This document shows positions 50,135 to 59,940 of a stretch of DNA of 64,000 bases, piece after piece; position 1 is the stretch's first letter; each line of letters begins with the position of its first letter. Made by a program: the position numbers and the translations under genes. The DNA is from Symbiodinium natans (taxonomy: Eukaryota; Sar; Dinophyceae; Suessiales; Symbiodiniaceae): contig CAJNDS010002301.1 in the NCBI GenBank assembly GCA_905221605.1, positions 777,692-841,691 on the forward strand, written 5' to 3'. Below the pieces are notes generated by a model. That model was not told the DNA's origin, made no database searches, and was given only the letters and a program-made list of their open reading frames with translations.

Positions 50135-50390
50135 CGAGGCCTGAGACTTGGCAGCTTCATACTTGGAAGATGTGACAAAAGGCACTGGCCACCCTGGCTA
50201 GTGCCAAGTCTCGGGGGTCCGCCGGCGAAGCCCAACTCTTGGCACTAAGACTCGGGGACCCACTAACTTTTTAAAACCGGGGGGGCTCCAGACCGAATTT
50301 TTTTTAAATTTAAAGCTTTCGGTTATCCTTCCGGCGTCTAGCTCAGGAATCACTCTAAGACATCGTGAAGCCACAGGGCAGACTCACCGG
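50135..50390. other. Palindrome spacer (256 bp) with its own hairpin
   Basis: Unique sequence between the arms. It contains an 11-bp inverted pair, GAGACTTGGCA (50143-50153) and TGCCAAGTCTC (50202-50212), and a GGGGACCCAC / GGGGGTCCGC segment. No gene seen. Confidence 0.85.
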
Positions 50391-51330
50391 GGTTTTGGGG
50401 GGACTGTGCTTCTATGAGAATTTTCGCACAGAGAAGCAACGGGGTTTTGGGGGGACTGTGCTTCTATGAGAATTTTCACACAGAGAAGCAGCGGGGTTTT
50501 GGGGGGACTGTGCTTGTATGAGAATTTTCGCACAGAGAAGCAGCGGGGTTTTGGGGGGGCTGTGCTTCTATGAGAATTTTCGCACAGAAAAGCAGCGGGG
50601 TTTTCGGGGGGACTGTGCTTCTATGAGAATTTTCGCACAGAGAAGCTGCGGGATTTGGGGGGACTGTGCTTCTATGAGAATTTTCGCACAGAGAAGCAGC
50701 GGGGTTTTGGGGGGACTGTGCTTCTATGAGAATTTTCGCACAGAGAAGCACAGAGAAGCAGCGGGGTTTTGGGGGGACTGTGCTGTCTATGAGAATTTTC
50801 GCACGGAGAAGCAGCGGGGTTTTGGGGGGACTGTGCTTCTATGAGAATTTTCGCACAGAGAAGCTGCGGGGTTTTGGGGGGACTGTGCTTCTATGAGAAT
50901 TTTCGCCAGAGAAGCGCGGGTTTTGGGGGGACTGTGCCTCTATGAGAATTTTCGCACAGAAAAGCAGCGGGGTTTTGGGGGGACTGTGCTTCTATGAGAA
51001 TTGTCGCACAGAGAAGCAGTGGGGTTTTGGGGGGACTGTGCTTCTAGGAGTATTCTCGCAAAGAGAAGCAGCGGGGTTTTGGGGGGACTGTGCTTTTATG
51101 AGAATTTTCGCACAGAGAAGCAACGGGGTTTTGGGGGGACTGTGCTTCTATGAGAATTTTCACACAGAGAAGCTGCGGGGTTTTGGGTGGACTGTGCTTG
51201 TATGAGAATTTTCGCACAGAGAAGCAGCGGGGTTTTGGGGGGACTGTGCTTCTATGAGAGTTTTCGCGCACAGAAGCAACGGTTTTTTTTTGGGGGGGGG
51301 TTGTGCTTCTATGAGAATTTTCGCACAGGC
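50391..51330. repeat. 52-bp tandem array, about 18 units (right arm, inverted)
   Basis: Reverse complement of the left array, with about five fewer units and its own truncated units (about 50745-50760, 50905-50930). Confidence 0.96.
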
Positions 51331-51699
51331 CACGTTCCCCATCTGTCGCTGCGTGCTTCAACACAGGGACTCAAGGACTCGGACTCGGAGACTTGCAGGC
51401 CAAAATGCTACGAGGCTCTGCACTGCGAAACTGCATTCAAAGTCAATCTTACTGGGAACAACTGTAATCGAAAATGCACACTGCTGCTGAAAAACCCTGT
51501 GTCTGGAAAACCTAGGTGTTCCCGACGCCCCAACATTTCTAGACAACCACCCCCGCAATTTCCAGACACAACTGCCCAGGCCCGGACATGAGATCGACGT
51601 CGCCGACATCAACGGGCATCCTGGCATGGGCCTTAGCTCGATCCTTGGTGTCACGGGTTTAGGGTTTAGGGTTTACATGTGGCAACAAGCAGAACACAA

Positions 51700-53010
51700 C
51701 CAGTTGCGATCCGTTTGTTTCTAGTACAACCCAATTAAGACTGCCCAGAAAAGCACAATTAGCACAAGGAATCCAGCTGAACATGAAAAACATGTGGTAA
51801 GTAATTACAACACAACCCGTCGTGATCTGTATAGAAAAATACAGAACGCAACTGGTTGCAATCTGTGTTTTTCTAGTATTCCACATTGGAATAGACCCCT
51901 TAAACCAAAACCTTAAACCCGAAACCCTAAACCCTAAATTCCAACATGGAATACTAGAAAAACACAGAACGCAACTGGTTGCAATCTGTATTTTTCTAGT
52001 ATTCCACGCTGGAATGGACCCCTTAAACCAAAACCCCAAGCCCTAAACCCTAAACTTTTAATTCCGACATGGAATACTAGTTAGAAAAATACAGCAATCT
52101 GTGTTTTTTTTTCAGTCTTCCACGTTGGAATGGACCCCTTACGTAAAGCTAAACGCTAAAACCCCCAAACCCTAAACCCTAAGCCCTTAACCCTAAACCC
52201 TAAATTCCAACTACAGAACGCAACTGGTTGCCATCTATATTTTTCTAGTATTACACATGGGAATGGACCCTTAAACCTAAACCCTAATTAAACCCTAAAC
52301 CCTCAAACCTAAACCCTAAATAAACCCTAAACCCTAAACCCTCAACCCTAAACCCTAAATAAACCCTAAACCCTAAACCCTACATTCCAACGTGGAATGC
52401 TAGAAAAATACAGAACGCAACCGGTTGCGGTCTGTTTTTTTCTAGCCAAGCTGAAATCAGTTCAACAAGGATTTTCTTCGAACGTCCCCACCCTCTCTGG
52501 GTAGAGATACTCTGCGGTTGGGCACTCCATGAGGCTGGGCATTCCAGGCAGACTCTGGGGCTAGGCACTCCAGGGACACTCTGGTGTTGGGGAACGTCTA
52601 GGTCGCAACTGGTTGCGACCTGTATTTTGCCTGGTCGTCGAGAATCCGAGTGTAAGAAATTTGTACAATGGGACTGAGGAATCCTGTGCGGGTCAAGTAG
52701 CAAGCAGAATAACAAATATTGTTGACACCATGGTCTTGGAGTCGAGAGCATCCCGCGACAGGCGGGTCCTGCTTGAGGTTCTGGCTTCTTTTAATGTGTC
52801 TGTTATTTAGAATCATTAGTTTCAGCAGGAACAGTAGGCTTTGTGTGGGACCAGACGGTTTATATGATTTTGCTTCTAAAAACACAGATCGCAACCAGTT
52901 GCGATCTGTGATTTCCTAGGACCTAGGAGCCATGCGCACAGCAATTTATGTTCGGCGTCTGGCTTGCTGCATGATCCTGCGGGGTGGGACATTCGCAACT
53001 GGTTGCGCTC
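51700..53010. repeat. Train of CGCAACTGGTTGCG palindromes, right arm
   Basis: Mirror of the left-arm train (copies near 51698, 51848, 51970, 52218, 52414, 52604, 52889 and 52995). I found no copies outside the arms. Confidence 0.88.
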
Positions 53011-53217
53011 TGTGTTTTCCCAAATTTCTGCAGGGACCCTTGGCTCACAGCGCCGTCATATTATTCGAAAGCTTGTCAATTGTGTGCACCCCTGAGACTG
53101 TTAGCATGCCTCACATGACAGTACAGAGTTCAGAGTCCTGACTCAGAGTCGAGGACGCCTTGCGGGCTTCCTGCCGGGGCCCCTCCACCACCACCGGCGC
53201 CACAAGATGCTGGAACA

Positions 53218-53724
53218 ATGCCAAAGGCAAGTCCAGCACAGTGGAAGCCACCCCCGCCCCCACAGCCAGCTGCAAAGGCACGGGATGCATCCTATTTGCG
53301 CCGCCAAGAGAAATTCAGAGCGGAGCAGAAGTTTGAGCGGGACCTCGAGGAGGCAAAGGAGCAGCACCGGCAAGAACTACAGCAAGCCAAAAAGCAACGC
53401 GAGCTTGAGATGAAAATCTTCAAGTCAAGTTGCAGGTGGAGCTGGGCCAGGCAGCTGTCGAGAAGAAACACGACGAAGAACTGGCAGCTGCTGTCGAGGA
53501 GATACAGAATGAGCTCGCTGTTAATGTGAGGTACACGAGGAGCTCCTGGAGCAGAATCAAAAGAATAAAGAGGCCAACGACAAGTTCGTAGTACAGGAGC
53601 AACAGTTTGTGGCAACGGACAAGGCAAGAAATGAGCCGCTCAAAGAAGCAGCGGCAGCCCGAGAAGAAGCAGAGCGTCAAGCCAAGATAGTGCAGGACAT
53701 GCTGCAGGACTCACACAACATGCA

Positions 53725-53762
<38 letters not shown>

Positions 53763-54008
53763 TATGTTTTGATAATATGTTTGCCTTCCTTGCTTACCCC
53801 GAAGACATACAAAAACAATCAGCATTACTTTCTCCACAGTAACAGTTTGCGTGAGGACGAGAAAGAACATTCCGAGAAGCTGCAGCTTCGAATCAACGAG
53901 CTAGAGGCCGATCTCCACTCATCTCCCCCCTCCCCTCTTTCCCCCCCCCCCCCCCCCTCCAGTAGACCCTGTCTGGCAGGATGCCTTGGAAAAAGCTACA
54001 AAATCTGA
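53218..54008 (+). pseudogene. Coiled-coil protein gene, right copy, with the same frame breaks
   Basis: Mirror copy of the gene at 46263-47040: MPKASPAQWKPPPPPQPAAK start at 53218, frame change near 53424, second change near 53528, then MATDKARNEPLKEAAAAREE. A longer (TA)n run (53727-53758) puts the C-terminal half in a different frame from the left copy. Between 53388 and 53420 it reads QQAKKQRELEMKIFK where the left copy reads QQAKTQHELEMEIFK. Confidence 0.65.
53727..53758. repeat. (TA)n microsatellite, right arm
   Basis: About 16 TA units; the left-arm counterpart (46510-46532) has about 11. The difference is not a multiple of three in length and changes the frame of the coiled-coil gene. 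Confidence 0.95.
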
Positions 54009-55392
54009 CGCAACCAAGGCTAGGGCAGTTTTAGCAGCTTCTCCACATTGACATGCATGTTCTACACGGCATTGCCTGGCCAGGTGGAGGAGGGCAAGAA
54101 GAAGAGGAAGAAACAAGAGAAGCCATAGAGCAGATTTCAGATTCGAGATTCCAGATCTGGGGCAACGAAAAATGGTGTCTTGCATGACTTGCCTGCCTGT
54201 CAACCAAACCTTCCTCCTTGCAAGATGATGAGTGCACTTCCTGCCTCAGGCCAAGACCAGGAGCATTGTGCCACAGGGGAAGCTGCCATGCTTGCTGAGT
54301 CTGAATTCCGAGTTCTGAGTTCAGGTTTTGAGGGTAAGGGTTTTGGAAGTGGTGTTTCTTCTGGCTTGGGGCGACTATATATTATGCATTTCTTCACCCA
54401 CATGTGTTTTTAGATATATCTGTTGTTTGTGTGTCATGAGCAATACAAGGCTTCAAAGCTGCATGTACCAGTTGTCTAGAAATGCTGTGCGCCACTGAGC
54501 AGTGGCCATGACATGTAATATGCCACTTGAACAGCGGCCGTGACATGTAATGTGCACCACTTGAACAGTGGCCATGACATGCAATGTGTACCACTTGAAC
54601 AGCGGCCATGCAGCACACCACTTGAATGGCCATGCACCGTGAACCCTCGCCTAAAGCCCAAAGCCTCAGCCCCAACTAAATCCCAAACCCCAACCCCTAA
54701 TGCAACCCCAAAATGCCCAATGTTGCCAGGAGCGGCGCTGCGCCATCTGGGCTTTGGGTTTAGGGTTTAAAGGGTTCAGGGTTTAGTTGTGGGGGTAAGC
54801 AGTTCGAGGATTTGGGGTTTGCTGTTGTTATATATGAAGAGGGTTTAGGGGAGTAGCACTAGGGGATAGGGTTAGGGTTTCTTAAGTACCTTACTTTACG
54901 TTTCAAAAGTGCAGGCTGCCCCGCATGTGATTCGCCTAAATTATTCATATCATAAGTTTTATCACATACGGAGGTTGCTGTGCATTTTTGAACCTTAAAA
55001 GGCCCCAAAACCTTTACATGCGCCCTAAACCCCAAGACGAAACCTGCACTGTAGTTCCTTTGCAAAGATGCAATCCACTACCACATGTGAATCCATCTCT
55101 AAAACCAGAAGTAAAAATTAGAAATACTAGTTGTTCTCGATTCACATGTGGGAGTGATTTGCATCTCTGACAAGAAACAAAGATCCCCTGTTTTCTCCTG
55201 GGCATAATTTGTTAAAGCAGATGTGTGTGTGTGTGTGTGTGTCAATTTTACTGCCGCCCCCCCTCCCTGCCCCGGCCCTCCAAATCATTTTTGTTATGTC
55301 TTATGTAAGTTGTTTCAAGCTTGGTTTTTTAGGCCCCAAAACGAGACTACAGGAAACAAAAACCAGACTACAGGAATCAAGCAACACAGGTT

Positions 55393-55700
55393 CACAACCT
55401 TAGGGTCCCAAGGTAAAAGTCCATGAAACTAAGGCCTAGTTGCTCTGGACCTTTATATGCTCCATCTATGATGACTTTGGGGGGGCACAAGTAGATGTCA
55501 TTTTAGGTACATGGACCCCTGGTCTTCTTTAGTCTAAGGTCCTCAAGACGCCCTGAGGCCAAACCTACTTAAGATAGCAAAACTTGCTCTATGAGCATAA
55601 AGTGCTGTTTCCAGAAACCCTTAACCCCAAAGGGGGCGGGGAGCCAACCCCGAACCCTTGAAATGCCTACACCCTAGAGCCTGAACCCTAAACCCTACAC
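55393..55700. other. Spacer right of the palindrome
   Basis: GC-moderate unique sequence with TATATGCTCC, a G-run and AAGGTCCTCAAG; no gene, and no match to the left flank. Confidence 0.6.
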
Positions 55701-55707
55701 CCCAAAC

Positions 55708-55776
55708 CCATCTCGGCCCTCAACCGCGCGGTGTCCTTGAAGCCGAAGCGCTTCAAGCGGTCTGTGGTATTCCTTA
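55708..55776 (-). CDS. Exon; donor in telomere-like sequence
   Basis: A GCCCCTGCAG acceptor and GAGATGG|GTTTGGGG donor bound 69 bp: RNTTDRLKRFGFKDTARLRA then EM on the minus strand. Basic and helical; family not recognised. Confidence 0.6.
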
Positions 55777-55823
55777 CTGCAGGGGCATGGGCATCTTTTT
55801 GTGATTCAGGGTCTTCCACCCCT

Positions 55824-55878
55824 AACAGCCCTAAACCCTAAACCCTAAACCCTAAACCCTAAACCCTAAACCCTATAC
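55824..55878 (+). repeat. CCCTAAA array
   Basis: About seven units between two minus-strand exons. Confidence 0.95.
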
Positions 55879-55949
55879 AAAGGACGCTTTGTGCATGATC
55901 CTATTGGGAGCTACGTGTAGAGGCGTCTGGGAGTTGAGGTTGTAGAGAG
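55879..55949 (-). CDS. Exon, ankyrin-like fragment
   Basis: A CACACTGCAG acceptor and TCCTTT|GTATAGGG donor bound 71 bp: LYNLNSQTPLHVAPNRIMHK then ASF. T-P-L-H-V-A is the hallmark of an ankyrin repeat helix, but a single partial repeat is not proof. Confidence 0.55.
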
Positions 55950-56179
55950 CTGCAGTGTGAAGAAGCAACGAAGCAACGACCCAAACCCCCCCCCCCCCCC
56001 CTGCCCATAAAGCAGATCCCCAAGGGCGACCCCCTAGTATCTCGGAAAGCTCTAAACCTTAAACCCTGAACCCTGACTAAATATATATATATATATATGT
56101 ATATGTATATGTATGTATATCTCGGTGAAGTTCAGGGCGTCCAGCCCGGCCTTAAAAACAAAAACCCTCAGCCCGCAAC

Positions 56180-56251
56180 TATTGAATGGCCGCGGTTCTT
56201 CAACCCGGCGACATTCCAGCTGATGATGTGCAAATCCCCACTTCGCGGCAT
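56180..56251 (-). CDS. First exon of an EEP-family gene (S-W-N-V-A-G-L)
   Basis: ATG at 56251-56249 opens a frame of exactly 24 codons to an ATA|GTTGCG donor: MPRSGDLHIISWNVAGL then KNRGHSI. I-S-W-N-V-x-G-L is the universal first strand of EEP enzymes, where the Asn binds the active-site metal or phosphate. The Met lies eight codons before it, an ideal start. The next expected motif, D-I-L-C-L-Q-E, is found on the same strand at 44.7 kb, beyond the palindrome; linkage is inference. LINE endonucleases share this motif. Confidence 0.7.
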
Positions 56252-56501
56252 TGCTTGTAGGATCGTGCTGTCTTGCATGAACTACATGAACAGGGGTTAG
56301 GCCGTCGGGTCGAGCCGTCTTTCACGTGCTGCGAAGGCGAGACCGCCAACCATGAAGAGGAGTGTTCGAGCAATCTGAGGGCTGACAGCTCAAGGCAAAG
56401 AAAAGCGACGGGCTGGCTGAAGATCTTTGGGTTTAGGGCTTGGGGCTTGGGTGTAACCTCAATTCCTAAACCCTGCAAACCCTAAACCCTAAACCCTACA
56501 A

Positions 56502-56617
56502 CCCAGTTCAAGCAAGGCGGACGTCTTCCTAAGCAGAGCATGGAAACTCTTGGCAGTATCTCGGCGGATGCCGTGGCTTTCTGAGCCAGAAACTCGCAGA
56601 CCGAAGAATGCGTGCAT
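56502..56617 (-). CDS. Exon candidate, product not recognised
   Basis: The minus strand reads HAFFGLRVSGSESHGIRRDT then AKSFHALLRKTSALLELG. Strongly protein-like; acceptor unclear. It lies upstream of the EEP start at 56251, so it belongs to another gene or to an alternative 5' part. Confidence 0.5.
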
Positions 56618-56854
56618 GAGTCAGGGTTTGGGGTTCAGGGTTCAGGGTTCAGGGTCTAGGGTTTAGGGTTTAGGGTTTGGGGTTTTGGGTTGAGGATTTA
56701 GGGGTTAGGCCTTAGGCTTTAGGGTTGGGGGCTTGGTGTTGTGAGCTTTGAGCTTGGTTTGTAGGGCCAGGGTTTGAGGGCCTGGGGTTCGGAAAGATGC
56801 CAAGAACCCTACCCAAGCCCCCACCCACTATAGCTCTCAAGCGGGAACTCTTAC

Positions 56855-56913
56855 GCCCTGCCATGGCTGACTGCTGGTTTTCCTGCGGTGGACCGTCCTG
56901 CAGCGCGTTGCAT
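56855..56913 (-). CDS. Exon with canonical GTAAGA donor
   Basis: A GTGTTGCAG acceptor and GGGC|GTAAGAG donor bound 59 bp; the favoured frame reads CNALQDGPPQENQQSAMAG. Confidence 0.55.
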
Positions 56914-57110
56914 CTGCAACACATCTATGGTCTCAGGTGAAAGCGGAAGTAGTTAGGCCTGGGGCATCGCGACTTTATGATTTCTGGTCTATGTGGCCGG
57001 GATGTCGTGAGGGCGTGACGGCCGAGAATTTCAGCCTGGGAAAAATACTAGAGTTACTTTAGAATATTGAAATTGAGGGGCCTGCACTTGAGGCTTTGTA
57101 GGGATTCAGG

Positions 57111-57227
57111 GTATTGAGTAGGTTGGCCGTTAGAATCCGTCAAGTACCAAGCACCACCGGCCCAATTCGGGCTGTTGGCGAGGCCAGGGAGACGTTCAAC
57201 AGAGACCTGGCACAGCCTTTGCTATGA
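57111..57227 (+). CDS. Terminal exon candidate
   Basis: After GGATTCAG| the plus strand reads VLSRLAVRIRQVPSTTGPIR then AVGEARETFNRDLAQPLL, stop TGA. Coding strand changes from minus to plus between 56.9 and 57.1 kb. Confidence 0.5.
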   Translation, partial: VLSRLAVRIRQVPSTTGPIRAVGEARETFNRDLAQPLL

Positions 57228-57498
57228 GGGGTGGGCCAACGTGCTTAGGGTCTTGAGGCCTTAGGGCTTTTTGGGGGCTTCAAGGTTTTCATGGATTTGG
57301 GAGTTCAGGGTTCTGGAGCCTACGATATGAAGTTGAAAGGGCAGTGTATGAGTTTGAGGATGTAAATTTTGAAAGTACAGACTGGCACCCTAAACCCTCA
57401 TGCCTTGTATTAAACAGTAGCCATAACACAACATAAACCCCAAACCCTATACACCCTGAACCCCATAGGCTGCACGTCATCTTCGGTCGTCGCCTAAC

Positions 57499-57600
57499 AA
57501 GCAACAAGCTGAGGATCGGCTGTGCCTGATGCTCCTGGCGCTAATGCCCTATGCAGGGCACGTCGTCTGCTGCTCTGGCAGTCCTTGCACAAGAGCCTAG
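57499..57600 (+). CDS. Exon candidate
   Basis: The plus strand reads QQAEDRLCLMLLALMPYAGH then VVCCSGSPCTRA, TAG. Partly hydrophobic; family unknown. Confidence 0.45.
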   Translation, partial: KQQAEDRLCLMLLALMPYAGHVVCCSGSPCTRA

Positions 57601-57627
57601 GGGTTTTGGGCTTAGTGTTTAGGGGCG

Positions 57628-57768
57628 GCTATTGAGAGATCCTTCTATGTGTCCCCTTTCTTCCGCTTCTTCCTGTTGCGGGTCGCGGTCCGCATCGGGG
57701 GAGCCATGCACCATGCCTTGGGGTTGCTATGCCAAGGCAGCAAACGCGAATTCGACGTAACAGTGTGA
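57628..57768 (+). CDS. Terminal exon candidate with hydrophobic segment
   Basis: The plus strand reads RSFYVSPFFRFFLLRVAVRI then GGAMHHALGLLCQGSKREFD then VTV, TGA. The Phe/Leu-rich stretch could be membrane-associated. A second frame is open but less convincing. Confidence 0.5.
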   Translation, partial: AIERSFYVSPFFRFFLLRVAVRIGGAMHHALGLLCQGSKREFDVTV

Positions 57769-58204
57769 AACTGCCGGGGGAAGAAGGCCGCAACCATCAC
57801 TGCAACAGAGCCTAAAGTAGGGGCCTGAATTAGAATAGGGTTTTGGTTTTGGGGGTTAGTATAGTATACTTATTCGTAATTCTTCCGACCCTTACCATAG
57901 GCTTTCTCAGAATATCTTGTCAAACTAGACAACGTTGGTTGTCAACTAGGCTCGTTCGATGCACCCTCAGGCAGCAGGGCGTTCATTCCCTATGAATTCA
58001 CTACAGCTCCCCCTCTCCGGGGGCTTGAGACGCCGAGTTGGCATCTTCGTGGGTCGAAGATGCGCGCGATGTTCTTGTTGATTGTAGAGGTGGTGCGGCG
58101 GGTACTGTCAAGCGATAGCCATAATTGTAGCGACAGTGGTATTGATGGCTGCTTCAGCAGTTAAAGTAGAAAATATGGTAGCACAAGACGCCGAGTAGCA
58201 GCTC

Positions 58205-58222
58205 TAGCAGCTAGAGCCATAG

Positions 58223-58277
<55 letters not shown>

Positions 58278-58300
58278 CAGTAGCAGTAGCAGTAGCACCA
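58205..58300 (+). repeat. AGC/CAG trinucleotide repeat
   Basis: About 20 AGC triplets followed by AGT/AGC mixtures (58215-58300). It could encode poly-Ser, poly-Gln or poly-Ala depending on frame; no supported gene contains it. Confidence 0.95.
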
Positions 58301-58457
58301 GCACCAGGACCAGCACAGCAATGCATGAAATGCCAAAGTCTCATGCCAACCCTAATCACGAAGCCTGAGCCCTACATGGCAAATGCAAGAAGGATGCTGA
58401 TTCTAGTGCTGTGTGTCGGGGAAGCGATTATGGACTAGCATTAATTACTCTACGCAG

Positions 58458-58556
58458 ATCGGCCTCAACATCGACCTCCCTTCACTACGCTGGGAAAACC
58501 GCCCAAGAGCACGAGAAATTCGTGACCATGGGCCGCAGGCCAGCGAAGGGGCGTTG
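58458..58556 (+). CDS. Exon of exactly 33 codons with GTGAGT donor
   Basis: A TACTCTACGCAG acceptor and GCGTTG|GTGAGTACAG donor bound 99 bp in phase 0: IGLNIDLPSLRWENRPRARE then IRDHGPQASEGAL. One of the best-defined exons in the window; product not recognised. Confidence 0.75.
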
Positions 58557-58588
58557 GTGAGTACAGCCCTTTCTGGGATGACAGCGTC

Positions 58589-58690
58589 ATAGCTCGATGT
58601 CGGCACTCACTGCCGACACCGTGCCCAGAGACAGCCTGGTCAACTCTCATCTTCAAAGGAGCCCCATGACCCTCATAAGCCCGAAGCCCC
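58589..58690 (+). CDS. Exon candidate following the 58458 exon
   Basis: The plus strand reads SMSALTADTVPRDSLVNSHL then QRSPMTLISPK. Only about 35 bp separate it from the GTGAGT donor, so a mini-intron or alternative splicing would be needed. Confidence 0.45.
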
Positions 58691-58917
58691 AGACCCTAAA
58701 CCAACTCAGCCCTACACTCTGGTAGAATTTCGCTTGGCTGGACTTTGCGATGAGCCCACAAACCCGAACCCGATAAGCCCTAAACCCTAAACCCTCATCC
58801 CTAGACCCTAAACCCTGTAGACGCTAAAGCGCTAAACCTGCTAAACCCTGCAATCAAGGGCGGGAGCCAAGCTGCATGCTCTTGCGGCTGTAGGCCATAC
58901 CGGACCTTCCGCCCAAG

Positions 58918-59112
58918 ATGCGGGCTTGGGGTCTTCGGGCTCGGGGTTTAGTGGACTTTGAGAAATGGTTTAGGAAAGGAAGCCACTCAGAAGCACCTGT
59001 AACCCGACAAGGCCAGGGTACGGAAAGGGAACGCGGTGACTCAGCGGCGCCAGGGGACCTGCTGGTCGCCGCTTCCTGGGCTGTTTGCAATTTGGGGAGG
59101 CATGTATTATGA
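58918..59112 (+). CDS. Hypothetical frame, 64 codons
   Basis: The plus frame reads LVDFEKWFRKGSHSEAPVTR then QGQGTERERGDSAAPGDLLV then AASWAVCNLGRHVL, stop. Strand supported by neighbours; a minus frame overlaps. Confidence 0.45.
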   Translation: MRAWGLRARGLVDFEKWFRKGSHSEAPVTRQGQGTERERGDSAAPGDLLVAASWAVCNLGRHVL

Positions 59113-59124
59113 GGTGCCACTTCA

Positions 59125-59640
59125 GGTAGCAGAAGACGCCTGTTTTAAGCGCATGACTGAAGGACTTGATGTGAAGTAAGGTTTATATTTCCTGTACTGC
59201 GGACTCGAGGTCGTGAATCATATCAAGGTGAGACAGCTTAGATTTGTACTAAGCACAGTTAGCAAGCACGCAACATCAGTGGTCGAGGACGTGAATTTAC
59301 CGATCAATGGTTAAGCTTCGCAAGGACAGAGTTTCCTGTACCCCCAAAAAGACACCCGGTATATACACTCACCAATATTCAAAAGGCTTATGTACACTCA
59401 CCAATAACAGGAACATAAACCCTGCTTCATGTCAAGGGGTTCAGGGCTTGGGGTTTGGGGGGGGGGTGCGGGAGAACCTGTTGCTGGGTCTGTCGGTCCA
59501 GAACCTCAGAGAAAAAAATCCTGCAGAGGAGGCTTTCAGGAAGGGGGGAGGAGGAGGAGGGGGCACAGGGCTTAGCTGGCTGGTTCTCAGTTGGGAATGG
59601 GGGAATGAGGTGTACCCTATATATACCCTTTAAGGGATTT
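59125..59640. other. Spacer without a supported gene
   Basis: AT-moderate sequence and a G-rich block (59450-59580) that opens Gly/Glu frames. Nothing convincing. Confidence 0.5.
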
Positions 59641-59781
59641 TACAGGGCCCGAATTCCCTCATTACCCCAAACCCTAAACCCTAAACCCTAAACCCTAAAC
59701 CCTGAACCCTAAACCCTACACCCTAAACTCTAAACCCTAAACCCCAGCCCTAAACTTTCCACTTCGTCTAGGCTGCTGCAG

Positions 59782-59823
59782 TGTCGGCGATGAAGCTGAC
59801 AACATCATCCTGGGAGGCTTCGA
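59782..59823 (+). CDS. Mini-exon candidate
   Basis: A GGCTGCTGCAG acceptor precedes VGDEADNIILGGFE, followed at once by CCCTAAA units. Confidence 0.45.
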
Positions 59824-59940
59824 AACCCTAAACCCTAAACCCTATACCCTAAACCCGAAACCCTAAACCCTAAACCCTAAACCCTAACCCTGAACCCTAA
59901 ACCCTTTTGGAGGCCACTTTAAGTTCTCGCATCTTGCCAG

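Larger units (their letters stand above)
50391..55392. repeat. Right arm of the 10.5-kb palindrome
   Basis: Mirror of 44879-50134, ending at AACACAGGTT (55392). Beyond it the flanks differ (TCACAACCTTAGGG here; TTTGTGCCC, complement, on the left). Arm lengths differ mainly through the 52-bp array and (TA)n run. Confidence 0.97.

Noticed and set aside
48986-51364. Many 60-134 codon ORFs with ENSHRSTVPPK or RIFAQRSSGVLGG motifs
   Set aside because: The 52-bp unit is not a multiple of three, so frames rotate unit by unit; identical artefacts appear on both strands.
36996-56251. LINE retrotransposon as sole explanation of the EEP motifs
   Set aside because: No reverse-transcriptase motif was seen nearby and the motifs are split over short exons with AG/GT borders; kept only as an alternative.
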